Assembly (NCBI RefSeq): GCF_020905375.1
Contig: NZ_JAJJBU010000003.1
Location: forward strand, 1 to 64,000
Reading direction: 5' to 3'
From: Arthrobacter cryoconiti
GTDB lineage: Bacteria; Actinomycetota; Actinomycetes; Actinomycetales; Micrococcaceae
Length of the DNA stretch: 64,000 bases
This document shows positions 8,335 through 17,304 of the stretch, in pieces. The translations under genes and the position numbers were made by a program. Each line of letters starts with the position of its first letter. Within the stretch, counting starts at the first letter, position 1. The notes under the pieces are model-generated. The model had not been told where the DNA came from. It worked only from the letters and a program-made list of their open reading frames with translations, and did no database searches.

Positions 8335-8395
8335 CAGGCCAGCACCAGGCCAGCACCAGGCCAGCGCCGGACCAGCGCCGGACCAGCGCCAGGCC
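8335..8395. repeat. 11-bp tandem repeat, about 5.5 copies
   Basis: The unit CAGGCCAGCAC, with the variant CGGACCAGCGC, repeats from 8335 to 8395. Degenerate copies (CCAGCATATGG, CCAGCACATGG) continue to about 8430. It replaces the end of the E2 pseudogene and has no coding sense I can find. Confidence 0.85.
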
Positions 8396-8424
8396 GGGAC
8401 GTGAGTCAGCGCCAGCATATGGCC

Positions 8425-8971
8425 AGCACATGGCCCCCACACCAAGGATTCCAACTTGCGGGGAATTGATGATGGGAGTGTCAAACAATGCTCCCACCGA
8501 TCCAATGTTGGTGATGGAGAAGGTGCCACCGCTGAGCTCGTCGGCCTTGATGGTTCCATTGCGGGTGCGGGTGCGGGTGCGGGTGCGGGACGCGACGTCG
8601 GAGATACCTGCATCCAGTCCGGCCAGGCTCAACGTTCCGGCGTCACGGACCACCGGAACCAGCAGCCCTTTGCGCGAGTCGACGGCAAAGGCTAGATGCT
8701 CGGCGTCGTGGTAGGTGATGGTGCCGGCGGCCTCATCAAAGGACGCGTTCAGCATGGAATACGCCTTGAGCGCCTCGGCAACTGCCAATGCAATGAAGGG
8801 CAAATACGTCAGATTCACCCCATTGGTGGCAACAACTGACGCCTTTGTACGCGCACGCAATCGCACAATTGCACTGACATCCACCTCGTGAACCTGCGTG
8901 AGCTGGGTGGAAGTATCCAGCGATTCACGCATTCGAGCGGCATTAACCGAACGGATCCGATGGGCTTTCAC
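8425..8971 (-). pseudogene. Fragment of dihydrolipoamide succinyltransferase (E2/SucB-like) catalytic domain
   Basis: The frame encodes the middle of a 2-oxoacid dehydrogenase E2 catalytic domain: [20 protein letters not shown], then [55 protein letters not shown] and [15 protein letters not shown]. Intact E2 proteins also have a lipoyl domain, a peripheral-subunit-binding domain and a C-terminal DHR motif with the catalytic histidine. All of these are absent: homology starts abruptly near 8960 and stops near 8425 in the tandem-repeat area. A six-base repeat expansion (8561-8590) inserts extra RT pairs. The fragment cannot be an active acyltransferase. It is probably a partial duplicate of the housekeeping sucB elsewhere in the genome. 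Confidence 0.8.
8561..8590. repeat. GCGGGT hexanucleotide repeat inside the E2 fragment
   Basis: Nearly five consecutive GCGGGT units encode RTRTRTRTR on the minus strand, where intact E2 proteins have one or two such residues. Six-base steps keep the frame, consistent with slippage in an unconstrained sequence. Confidence 0.85.
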
Positions 8972-9169
8972 GGTGGTTCAGCGCAGAGTTGCCGAAGATG
9001 GAGCGCTAGCTGGCGCAGGAGGCACGACGCCGGACCGCGCTGGGTCTCTAACTGAGAGGCCCTGCCGGAGGCAGCAACAATATGGAGCTTGTTCTCTGAT
9101 CCCCATCAAATACGCCACCTTAAAGGGTCGGTGCTTTCGCAAGTTGCACATGGTGTTATCACGCCAGTA

Positions 9170-9616
9170 CTAGTTGGAGAGCATTCCGTCCAAAAGGTCA
9201 GCCGACCTTGCTGCGATCTGCATCGCCGCAGCGGCGGAGTCTTCGTCGTAGCTTCCCGCGGCATCCAGGAAGTTAATGGATCCGATAGTCAGGCCATTCT
9301 TGACCACTGGGACATTGACAATGGCGCCGCAGCCCAACGACTCTATGGTTTCGTGATCGTAAAAGAAGGACTTCACCGCAGCTTCATCCTTACCAAGAAA
9401 GGGTCGGTGTCCTTCAACAACTTGTTCTAGCCAGACCGGGTTGGTGTCCGCGGCGAAGGTCTTTTTACCTCCCACCGGGTACACGTCTGGGTGCGTCGTG
9501 TACACGCGCGCCATACTGGTACCACCATCAGCAATCAGCGAAACGGTAAACAAGCGCGCACCGATACTGGTTTGAACATAGGCGAAAACGTCTTCAAGTG
9601 AGGTGAATTGTTCCAT
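9170..9616 (-). CDS. Stand-alone GAF-domain protein
   Basis: 148 residues forming one GAF-like sensory domain: an amphipathic first helix (LEDVFAYVQTSIGARLFTVS), a central sheet ending CGAIVNVPVVKNG and the GSINFLDAAGSYDEDS strand-loop. There is no output domain, so it may bind a small ligand and act on a partner or on the PucR regulator whose gene it overlaps by 23 bases. It is the last gene of the hydantoin operon. The closest recognisable type is the small GAF proteins encoded with amidohydrolase and hydantoinase genes. The ligand cannot be told from sequence. Confidence 0.75.
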   Translation of the reverse strand: MEQFTSLEDVFAYVQTSIGARLFTVSLIADGGTSMARVYTTHPDVYPVGGKKTFAADTNPVWLEQVVEGHRPFLGKDEAAVKSFFYDHETIESLGCGAIVNVPVVKNGLTIGSINFLDAAGSYDEDSAAAAMQIAARSADLLDGMLSN

Positions 9617-11129
9617 TATGGGGGTCTTTCTGCTCGGTGGTAGAACCTTGAAGGGTTCTTTTCAATACGGTGAGAATGAGGTGCAAGGGTAGGATCTGCT
9701 CCGGTTCGTCAAGGATTATGCCCACGTCCCTGATCCTGTTGATCCTTTGCTGCAAGGTGTTTCTGTGGATATTGAGTGCCTTGGCTGCCAGCGTCATGGA
9801 GTTTTGATGCTCGAGGAAGGCGAGGGTGTCTCGGATAATCTGTTCCCGATCCGGAGCTGCCATAAGTGCTGGAAGCGTCAAACCGGCTACCAAGGAAATG
9901 GCGGCGTCGTCCATGTAGGCGGTCACCGCGCCCATGCCAAGGTCCCCAAAGGACGTGACGGTGCCCGGAGCGATCCGAATGCCGTAGTCGGCAGCCACGC
10001 GCGCTTGCTGGGCCAGGGCAGGCAAATTATTAACTCCGGACTGCCGCATTGAAGTCCCGACGGAAAATCCGAGCTCGGCCAAAGAGGAACTGACTTTCTC
10101 GCCAATACGTGATGGCAGTTGGCCAGGATCTTCACTCTCATCAACCGGGATCAGAGAAAGCCAACCGCCGCGCACTTCTGCCAGTGGTCGCCGGGCAGCC
10201 ACTTTTCGCCACAGCAACCGAAGGATCGCCGTTCTTCCCATTGAGTGCTGCTGGTGAGCCGGGTGAGCAATCCAGACGGCTTGATAGCTGTGCTCGGAAT
10301 GCCACCCTAGCTTGGCCAAGAGGTTGGGACGAGCCTTGTCAGCCAGCTGGGCATCAACTTGTAGGCAATCACTGACGTCTGTAAGTGCTAGGGTGGGGGC
10401 GCTCGCAGCGGAATCGTTGATCTCCCCGGCCATCCACACCGACTGGATGGATGGGACTGCCACCTCTAAATACGTTCTCACATCCAAAGCGTTCAGTTCG
10501 GTGGTCTTTGGCCCGCTGGCACTGAGTTTCAGCTGCCCCCAGTTAGCCGCCGACGGTAACTCGAGCTGGACAGTTGGCCCACCGTCAGCGGCAGGGCCGG
10601 CAGCTGCTAGAACGATTCCATCGTGTTCTAGAGTCAACCGGAAACCCCCTAGTCGGATGGAAATGGTCTTCAAAATGGTAGTGACCGTAGTTTCCTTCGT
10701 CACCGCCCTGGCAAACTGGGCCAGATCTACTTCTGCCAAAGACTTCACGGCACCGATTTCGGCGGCCAATGCCAGCGCGATGATCGATGGGTCTTGTTCG
10801 GCAGCCATCAAGTTGATATCAAGCCGTTCAGCCAAACTGATCACCGATTCTGCATAGGTGCTTTGGGCGATAATCACGGCACTAGCCCGCCGTTCCCACG
10901 CGTGGCGCAGAGCGGCGGAGACTTGCCAACCGCCGGATCCCACATGAGTGGAGAGGACCACAACTGTGTTCGGTGGCACTCTCTTGATGGTCTCCAGATC
11001 AGAGACAATGACCACACCGTCGATCACCGCATTGGTGGAGGCGGCATAGAGCATGGTTACAGTACTCAGCGCACCATGAGCCACAACTCCGGCCACGTCC
11101 AGGCGTATTGCTTTGCTTGGGCTAGGCAT
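9594..11129 (-). CDS. PucR-family transcriptional regulator
   Basis: 511 residues. The N-terminal third resembles the PucR purine-catabolism sensor domain (VVIVSDLETIKRVPPNTVVV). The C-terminus carries the PucR helix-turn-helix (AFLEHQNSMTLAAKALNIHRNTLQQRINRI). Family members activate genes for purine, allantoin or related nitrogen-source use in response to pathway intermediates. It overlaps the DUF917-like gene by eight bases upstream and the GAF gene by 23 downstream, so it is probably part of the operon and may regulate it. Target sites were not identified. Confidence 0.9.
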   Translation of the reverse strand: MPSPSKAIRLDVAGVVAHGALSTVTMLYAASTNAVIDGVVIVSDLETIKRVPPNTVVVLSTHVGSGGWQVSAALRHAWERRASAVIIAQSTYAESVISLAERLDINLMAAEQDPSIIALALAAEIGAVKSLAEVDLAQFARAVTKETTVTTILKTISIRLGGFRLTLEHDGIVLAAAGPAADGGPTVQLELPSAANWGQLKLSASGPKTTELNALDVRTYLEVAVPSIQSVWMAGEINDSAASAPTLALTDVSDCLQVDAQLADKARPNLLAKLGWHSEHSYQAVWIAHPAHQQHSMGRTAILRLLWRKVAARRPLAEVRGGWLSLIPVDESEDPGQLPSRIGEKVSSSLAELGFSVGTSMRQSGVNNLPALAQQARVAADYGIRIAPGTVTSFGDLGMGAVTAYMDDAAISLVAGLTLPALMAAPDREQIIRDTLAFLEHQNSMTLAAKALNIHRNTLQQRINRIRDVGIILDEPEQILPLHLILTVLKRTLQGSTTEQKDPHNGTIHLT

Positions 11130-12198
11130 GACACCTCGGATGTTGCAGCTGCAGACCGAAGGCTGGCGGTCCGGCCAAATTCAGTCCGGCTTCCGTGTAC
11201 CAGATCGGTGCCGCCGGTGTGAGGAAGATGTCGATCAGCTGCCCCACCCTGACGTCATCTAAGTTCACTACCTGACCCAGGTCAGCGCTGAGCAAGGTGA
11301 TGATGTCGGGAACCGCGGCAGCCACGGCGCCGTCGACGAGCACGAGGAGAATCTCATTTCCGATTTCAAGACGAATAATTTGCCCGGTTTGTTCCGCGAC
11401 GAGCGTCAAGCTGGTGGTTTGTGTCGGTAAGCCCAACGCCTTGTCTCGGGAGAAACTCTCCATGTGCTTGACTCGGGCCCGGGCCACCCGGGTAGCGTTA
11501 AGTAAGCGCATCAGCTGCACATATTTGCTCTCCACGGGCTCTTCAGCACCCAAAATCTCACCGATTTTTATCATTCTGGTCATCGTTCCGTGAATGCCGT
11601 GCTCCGCTAGTTGCTGGCCTGTGCACGGATACATGGCAGTTGCTGCCCACCCTCCCAGTTCAATGACGAGGGAGCGTACCAGCGTCTCTGCCCTCTGGGG
11701 GTCCTCGACATCCAAAGTCGAGTGCTCGCCCGTCACTCCCGTAACTGCGATGGGACTGATACGGACACCGCCAAGAGTAAGCGTGGTCTGACTGATCAGC
11801 GGTAGTACGCGTCCCATGGGGTCGGAATCGACGATCGGAAGGCCCGTCTGCAGGCCCGTCATCAACGGCAAAATACCATTGATGTTCCCTGCTGCCAAGG
11901 AATATAGCGCCGAAACCTTGCGCCCCAATCGTTGCTCAATCGCCTGAATGCAACGGACAAATTCGTCCCCCACAGGTGGCATATCGGCGATAGCGAGGCC
12001 CTGAGTGACGAAGCCGAGCGCTACCACCAGATCATTGGGATCGAGTTCGTCGATGTTTATCAGCCGGACATCGCCGGTGGGAAGCGCCTGAACAATCATT
12101 TCTTCATAGGCGAAGACGGCGGCAGGGTCGATGTGGCAAGCAAGGAAGTTTGCCCCTTTACTGAAGTGCCGAACGTCTTCGCTGTTCAAGGTTCTCAT
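11122..12198 (-). CDS. DUF917-like protein lacking the family's glycine-rich motif
   Basis: 358 residues, full length for the DUF917 / S-methyl-thiohydantoin desulfurase family. Family features include VRLINIDELDPNDLVV, the GLPIVDSDPMGRVLP segment and the ILLVLVDG region. Two expected motifs are changed. The N-terminal glycine-rich turn, usually LGTGGGGDP in my recollection, reads FLACHIDP here. The GG-x-N motif reads AAGNIN. This suggests altered or lost catalysis. The ATGA overlap with the HyuA-like gene upstream shows translational coupling, and such gene pairs are a standing arrangement in actinobacteria. Role: probably acts with the HyuA-like partner; substrate unknown. Confidence 0.8.
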   Translation of the reverse strand: MRTLNSEDVRHFSKGANFLACHIDPAAVFAYEEMIVQALPTGDVRLINIDELDPNDLVVALGFVTQGLAIADMPPVGDEFVRCIQAIEQRLGRKVSALYSLAAGNINGILPLMTGLQTGLPIVDSDPMGRVLPLISQTTLTLGGVRISPIAVTGVTGEHSTLDVEDPQRAETLVRSLVIELGGWAATAMYPCTGQQLAEHGIHGTMTRMIKIGEILGAEEPVESKYVQLMRLLNATRVARARVKHMESFSRDKALGLPTQTTSLTLVAEQTGQIIRLEIGNEILLVLVDGAVAAAVPDIITLLSADLGQVVNLDDVRVGQLIDIFLTPAAPIWYTEAGLNLAGPPAFGLQLQHPRCHA

Positions 12199-13511
12199 GC
12201 CTTGACCCGCTGCTGGCAGTCGGCTGGCAGGGCAGTGATTCCCGGCTCTGAATTATCCGCAGCCTGGACGCGTACCCGGACAATCCCCGGATTGCCGTAC
12301 GGCAAGGCGTAAGAATTTGCTTCCATCACTCGTGTCAATACCGGGCTTCCACCCGACTGGACGACGATCGACTTGGCATCCTCTTCGGCTATCCGCTGAA
12401 CGCGTTGGAGGTCCTCCTTGGAGGCGACGTTTTCGAGTCGATCGATCCATGCAGTCCACGGCGCTGTTGCACAACCGATCAGCGCAGCGTCGTCCTGCGT
12501 GCTAAAGCTTGGCTCCAGTCCGAAGGGAAGCGGCCCGTCACGGTCTAGGCGAAGGTCGACCACGGTAGTCGGGGTAAGTGGCTGTACAGGATGGTAGGCG
12601 GTGTACTTTTCAATGGCCGCAGCATTGGTCGCCAGGCTTGCTTCGTACACGTTTCGTAGGAGACTTGTGGACGTGGGGAGACCGTCCCGCGTGGTGCCCG
12701 CTCTGACTGAGTGTTCGCTTCCCACAATGATTTCACCATCGGCTTGGCCGGACAGAAGGGCCAAACCTACCAATTGAGATGCCGGTTCCGGATGCAGCGC
12801 ATGTACTGGCCTCACCGCGAGGTGGCTTATGCTTGCGCGGCCGCCGTCGTTCTTCACGAAGGAAACCTTGGCGCCCGGAAAATATCGGTGACCAAGCTGT
12901 TCAAGGCATACCGCAAGATATTCTCCTGTCTCCATCAGCGCACTGTTGAGGGTTGTTGTGAAGTCGCGATCACGGAACGCATTGGCAAAAAAATCGTGCG
13001 AAATGCTAATTCGCACATCACTATCATGGGCCAAAATGGCGTCGGCAATGCGGGCTTCGTGCTCATCGGTGGAGTTGGCGCCTAGCGCCGTGATCGCCAC
13101 ATTCCGGTGGCCCTGAACAAGGGACGCGACATTTCTTTCGAAAGTGGCCAAATCAAGCTTGGCCAGCTCGTGAGCTCTGATGTCATGGCCGCCGCGCACA
13201 TGCATGATCCGGGTGGCGATCCCTTCCACAATCCTGGGGAGCTTGGAGGTGTGGAAGACATCCGCGGGGGGCCGAGGTGAAATTCGGATGACGGCGACGT
13301 TGGACAAAGGCCGAGAAGAAAGAACCCGCCCCACGTCCACAATGATCTCACCCACGTTGGCTCCCATGGTTGTGCTGAGCGCATTGAGTGTTTGTTCCGC
13401 AGCGTCGCTCAGCGAAGCAGCGTCCCGCGTGGAGACCTCCGCAACCTTGGTCTGACCGGCCATCATCACCCCTTGGCAGGCGCCATCTTCGACTCTCAGC
13501 CCTATGCGCAT
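12195..13511 (-). CDS. Short HyuA-like (hydantoinase/oxoprolinase family) protein without ATP motifs
   Basis: 438 residues, shorter than the roughly 515 of the usual DUF917-paired HyuA proteins. The C-terminus (ANSYALPYGNPGIVRVRVQA) is typical of the family. The first 22 residues align with MRIGIDVGGTNTD-type starts but read MRIGLRVEDGACQG. The second DxGGTxTD loop of the ASKHA fold is also missing; the region reads IIVGSEHSVRAG. ATP-driven ring opening is therefore unlikely, and a structural or sensory role is possible. AAGGGAG lies before the ATG. The next gene overlaps by ATGA. Compare the intact HyuA at 18988-21039. Confidence 0.8.
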   Translation of the reverse strand: MRIGLRVEDGACQGVMMAGQTKVAEVSTRDAASLSDAAEQTLNALSTTMGANVGEIIVDVGRVLSSRPLSNVAVIRISPRPPADVFHTSKLPRIVEGIATRIMHVRGGHDIRAHELAKLDLATFERNVASLVQGHRNVAITALGANSTDEHEARIADAILAHDSDVRISISHDFFANAFRDRDFTTTLNSALMETGEYLAVCLEQLGHRYFPGAKVSFVKNDGGRASISHLAVRPVHALHPEPASQLVGLALLSGQADGEIIVGSEHSVRAGTTRDGLPTSTSLLRNVYEASLATNAAAIEKYTAYHPVQPLTPTTVVDLRLDRDGPLPFGLEPSFSTQDDAALIGCATAPWTAWIDRLENVASKEDLQRVQRIAEEDAKSIVVQSGGSPVLTRVMEANSYALPYGNPGIVRVRVQAADNSEPGITALPADCQQRVKA

Positions 13512-13580
13512 GCTTCGATACTCCCTTGCAGCGTCACTACCCTTAGCTTTCGCGAGTTCATAGTCAAAACCAATAATTGC

Positions 13581-14576
13581 TCATTTACTCCGTTTTCGGA
13601 ACAAGCCGTCCGCCGCGACAGCCGCCAAAATTAGCGCTCCCGTGACAACCTGCTGGTAGGTGGTGTCCCAATGAAGAAGGTTGAAGCCGTTTCCAATGAC
13701 AGTGAGAACCATAACTCCCACGAAGGCCCGCCACATGGCTCCCTGCCCGCCAAGGATACTGGTGCCACCGATGACAACGGCGGCAATGGCCGTGAGCTCA
13801 ACGCCGAGTGCCATGGATGGCTGTGCAGAGCCAGCCCGGGACGCCAGAATCATACCCGCCATGGCCGAGCACAGACCACTGATGGCGAACACTGCGACAT
13901 GGATGGACCCTGTGCGAATACCGCTAAGCCTTGCCGCTTCCTGATTACCTCCGACGGCGTAAATACGGCGGCCGAAAGTGGTCCGCCACAGGACTATACC
14001 CAGAACTATGGTTGTGACGAGCATGAGGAGCGAACCGGCGGTGAGCCCGAATAGGCTCGGCCAGGTCCACGTTTGAAAAGCAAAGATCTGATCGGCTCTG
14101 GGGGAAACGATGGCCCCGCCGGTCAAAACTATCGCCAATCCGCGGTAAATGATGCTGATGGCCAGGGTGCCGATGAAAGAATTAACCTTCGTTCCCACAA
14201 CCACTAGACCGGTGATCGTGCCAAGAACTAGGCCTGCCAGCAGCGCGCCGAAGAAGCCGGCGGCGACACCGAAACGTTCTGTCACCATGACGCCGATGAT
14301 CGCGGAGGATGCCAGCGTTGCCGTTGAGGAAAGATCGAACACGCCACTAATGATGCAGAGGGCTGCGGCAGCGGACAGGAGTCCGACTACGGCTGCTTGG
14401 TCAAAAAGGTTGATGAAGTTCTGACCCGTGAGGAACGTGGTGGTGTTCAGGGCCAGGAATAGCATGATGGCTGCCAGTCCGAAAGTGACACCAAAATCTC
14501 TGAGATTTGGCCTGAACCTGCGTTTTTCCGACGGTTCAGATGAGGTTCTGGGTGCGGTGGCTGTTTTTAATGTCAT
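13581..14576 (-). CDS. Ribose-type ABC transporter permease
   Basis: 331-residue inner-membrane permease of the RbsC family, with about nine or ten hydrophobic helices. The signature VGGTSILGGQGAMWRAFVG occurs near residue 265, and GGNQEAARLSGI is the cytoplasmic coupling loop. It forms an importer with the ATPase (nine bases upstream) and the lipoprotein binding protein. Though related to sugar transporters, its operon with HyuA/HyuB suggests a hydantoin-, purine- or cyclic-amide-like substrate. Confidence 0.93.
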   Translation of the reverse strand: MTLKTATAPRTSSEPSEKRRFRPNLRDFGVTFGLAAIMLFLALNTTTFLTGQNFINLFDQAAVVGLLSAAAALCIISGVFDLSSTATLASSAIIGVMVTERFGVAAGFFGALLAGLVLGTITGLVVVGTKVNSFIGTLAISIIYRGLAIVLTGGAIVSPRADQIFAFQTWTWPSLFGLTAGSLLMLVTTIVLGIVLWRTTFGRRIYAVGGNQEAARLSGIRTGSIHVAVFAISGLCSAMAGMILASRAGSAQPSMALGVELTAIAAVVIGGTSILGGQGAMWRAFVGVMVLTVIGNGFNLLHWDTTYQQVVTGALILAAVAADGLFRKRSK

Positions 14577-14585
14577 GTGATTTAC

Positions 14586-16118
14586 CTATTTCAAAAATGC
14601 TGACGTCATGACGTCATCGCGGGAGGCATTGCGGTCAAATTCGGCAACTATCCGGCCACGGCGCATCACGTTGATTCGGTGTGAGAGGCCAATGACTTCT
14701 TCGAGTTCGGAACTGACAACGACCACGGCCGTACCTTTCGCGGCCAAGTCGATGATCATCTTGTGGATGCGAGTCTTTGCTGCCACGTCGACTCCTCGCG
14801 TGGGTTCATCGACCAGCAGTACAGCGGGTGGATGGATCAACCATTTGGCAAAGAGGGCTTTTTGTTGGTTTCCTCCGGACAAGCCTTCAATGGGTGAGCC
14901 TGGCCGGGCACCCCTTAAATCAACGGCCGTGCTCATAAGTGCCACCGCCTTCTTTTCGGCAGCGCCACGAACGAAGCCAGCGCGCGAGCGGATGTGCAAC
15001 GTCGCCAGCGCGATGTTTTCCACCACTGATCGTGACATGACCAGTCCCTGGTCCTTTCGAGATTCCGGAACAAGAGCGATCCCTGCCTTGATCGCGTCAC
15101 GAATGGAATTGGCTCGGATGCGCTGTCCGTTGACCGCGACACTTCCCGCGCTCACTTTCTCCGCACCAAACACGGCAAGAAGTGTTTCGCTGCGCCCGCT
15201 GCCAACGAGTCCGGCCAAACCCAGGATCTCTCCCCGACGCACAGTAAGCGAGATGTCCTGTACAGTGCTGCTGCAGATACCTTGCACCTCTAAGACTGTG
15301 GCAGCCCCCGTTGTAACGGGAGGGAGATCAGGCACGAGATAGTCCACTTCGCGCCCCACCATGAGTGATACGAGGGAGGCTGGTGTGTGCTCGGAGGCGT
15401 CAGCGGTAGAAATATGGGCGCCGTCCCGCAAGATGGTGACGCGGGTGCAAACTTCCAAGACCTCTTCCAGGTAATGAGAAACCAAGATGATCGTTGTACC
15501 TGCGGCGGAAAGCCTGCGGATGACCCGCAACAAGTTTGCCTTTTCCATTTCGTTCAAGACTGCCGTCGGCTCGTCCATGCAGAGGATAGTGGCTCCCCGT
15601 GCCAACGCCTTGAGGATTTCAACCTGCTGCGCGTGCCCAATTGACAGCTGGGAGACCACCGTATCGGGATCCAGCTCGAAACCGGTTTCTCGAATCAGTG
15701 TCGTGAAGTGATCCCGGTCCCGGCGTCCCGTCACCAAACCGGCCGTATTGGCCCAACGGCCCAAAAAGACGTTTTCCAGAACTGTCCGATTGGGGATGAG
15801 AGAGAGTTCTTGCGAGATCAAGGATATCCCGTGGGCTATTGAATCCCGAGGTGTAGCAATCTTGACTTTCTTGCCGTTCAAGCAGATTGAGCCAGAGTCT
15901 GCCGTTACGGCTCCACCGATAATTTTCAATAAAGTGCTTTTGCCGGCACCATTTTCGCCGAGTATTCCGTGAATCTCGCCTTCGGCGATCGTGAGGTTAA
16001 TGTCGTTTAGGACAGGAACACCCGCGTATCGCTTTCCAGTTCCCGCTACGGAGATTCCCCGAGGAAGCTCCGTTGCGTCCCCAGATTTTGCACCACCGTC
16101 TGCCATCAACGTGTTCAT
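14586..16118 (-). CDS. Ribose-type ABC transporter ATP-binding protein with two nucleotide-binding domains
   Basis: 510 residues with the fused layout of RbsA/MglA. The first domain has Walker A GENGAGKST, signature LSIGHAQQVEI and Walker B ILCMDEPTA. The second has a degenerate Walker A (GLVGSGRSE), signature LSGGNQQKA and Walker B LLVDEPTRGVD. It powers import through the RbsC-like permease encoded next. The ATG at 16118 has a weak ribosome-binding site; an internal ATG at 16106 is an alternative start. Confidence 0.93.
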   Translation of the reverse strand: MNTLMADGGAKSGDATELPRGISVAGTGKRYAGVPVLNDINLTIAEGEIHGILGENGAGKSTLLKIIGGAVTADSGSICLNGKKVKIATPRDSIAHGISLISQELSLIPNRTVLENVFLGRWANTAGLVTGRRDRDHFTTLIRETGFELDPDTVVSQLSIGHAQQVEILKALARGATILCMDEPTAVLNEMEKANLLRVIRRLSAAGTTIILVSHYLEEVLEVCTRVTILRDGAHISTADASEHTPASLVSLMVGREVDYLVPDLPPVTTGAATVLEVQGICSSTVQDISLTVRRGEILGLAGLVGSGRSETLLAVFGAEKVSAGSVAVNGQRIRANSIRDAIKAGIALVPESRKDQGLVMSRSVVENIALATLHIRSRAGFVRGAAEKKAVALMSTAVDLRGARPGSPIEGLSGGNQQKALFAKWLIHPPAVLLVDEPTRGVDVAAKTRIHKMIIDLAAKGTAVVVVSSELEEVIGLSHRINVMRRGRIVAEFDRNASRDDVMTSAFLK

Positions 16119-16171
16119 AGCTTTGCCGACTTCTGTAGTTGTCCATGAAATGAGGAATTTTTGCGATCCCG

Positions 16172-16226
16172 GTTGCCTGGCCCGACGGGCTTTGCGGATT
16201 ACTTTGGCTTCGCGGAGCCAGGCAAC
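16172..16226. repeat. 10-bp inverted repeat between binding-protein and ATPase genes
   Basis: GTTGCCTGGC at 16172-16181 is the exact complement of GCCAGGCAAC at 16217-16226, with a 35-base loop. It sits in the 136-base gap after the binding-protein gene. An RNA stem here could protect the upstream part of the transcript, a common way to raise binding protein over ATPase and permease. Confidence 0.6.
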
Positions 16227-16254
16227 TGATCACATGTCGTGCTAGGAGTTTCCG

Positions 16255-17280
16255 TTAGTCGCTGTACGCAGAAACGTAGTTGATTTTGTCCAGCACCTCT
16301 TTGGTTCCAATGGCATTGTTGGGGGCCAGCGTCGCTTCGTTGATGGCTGTCTCTACCTTTTGTCCCCTGGCTTTAGCCAGACCCAACTCAGTAGCTTTCA
16401 CCCCGTCCTTGACGGTGTCATTGATGTAAATGCCGAACCACTTGCCGGACCGGACAGCTTCCACGTTGGACTTGGAAGCGCCGTTGCCGATGAACTTGAT
16501 GTCGGTCTGGCCTGCCGCCTGGGCTGCACCACTGATGGCCTGGGAAGACCCGATCACCACGTTTAGTCCTGGATTTGCCTGAGATACGTCTTGGAACGCC
16601 TTCCTGCCTTCGTCCGCTGTGTAGCCGCCTTCAACACTGGCCACGAGCTTAATCTTGGGGTCGGTGGCAAGCTCAGCTTTAGCGGCGTCAGTGCGCGCGT
16701 TATCCAGGGGAAGTGATTTGAAGCCTTCCAGATAAGCGACCTGGCAGATGTCCGCAGTAACCGTTGCACAGGCCTGTTTGGCCATTTCGCCAAGAGCCTT
16801 CCCATTGCTGGTTGGCATGTCCACGATGCTGATCGTGCCCGGGATTTGGGGCTCGAAGGTATCGAATTTGTTCCCGACGATTGAAAACTCTGTCACTACT
16901 GTGATGCCGGCCTTGACGGCCTGTGTCAGCGGTGCGACCAGTGCTTGATTATCGTTTGCCTGGACCACCATGACATCAAACTGATGCGAGGTGATGGCAT
17001 CCTGAACCTGCTGTACTTGAGTTTGGGCATTGAAATTCGAGTCGACGAAAGTTGCCTCAGCGTTGTTAGCCTTGGCAGCTTGCTGTACGCCGAGAAATAC
17101 TCCCTGGGCAAAGGCATTCGACTTTGCGAAACCGAAGAAGCCGACGTTCAAAGTCTTGGCGGGGTCGACGGCGACATTGGCGTCGGAGCTTGCCGGTTGT
17201 GTCGGTGGCGAGCACGCTGACATGAGCAAGCTGAGACTGACAAGGGCGGCGGCGACGGCGGGGCGTGTATTTTTTTTCAC
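16255..17280 (-). CDS. Ribose-type ABC transporter substrate-binding lipoprotein
   Basis: 341 residues with GTG start. The signal peptide MKKNTRPAVAAALVSLSLLM ends at SACS, giving a lipidated cysteine. The mature part has the type I periplasmic-binding fold: NVGFFGFAKSNAFAQGVFLG at the start, AITSHQFDVMVVQANDNQAL in the first lobe and NVVIGSSQAISGAAQA in the second. It captures the solute outside and delivers it to the permease. Upstream neighbours are hyuB and hyuA. The ligand is unknown; the context suggests a hydantoin or related nitrogenous ring compound and not ribose. Confidence 0.92.
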   Translation of the reverse strand: MKKNTRPAVAAALVSLSLLMSACSPPTQPASSDANVAVDPAKTLNVGFFGFAKSNAFAQGVFLGVQQAAKANNAEATFVDSNFNAQTQVQQVQDAITSHQFDVMVVQANDNQALVAPLTQAVKAGITVVTEFSIVGNKFDTFEPQIPGTISIVDMPTSNGKALGEMAKQACATVTADICQVAYLEGFKSLPLDNARTDAAKAELATDPKIKLVASVEGGYTADEGRKAFQDVSQANPGLNVVIGSSQAISGAAQAAGQTDIKFIGNGASKSNVEAVRSGKWFGIYINDTVKDGVKATELGLAKARGQKVETAINEATLAPNNAIGTKEVLDKINYVSAYSD

Positions 17281-17304
17281 GATGTGCTCTTTCTGGTTAG
17301 GGGG

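Noticed and set aside
8267-8424. C-terminal part of the E2-like frame (tail after GVGAM)
   Set aside because: It reads through the 11-base repeats, giving Trp/Gly/Arg-rich nonsense; not part of the acyltransferase.
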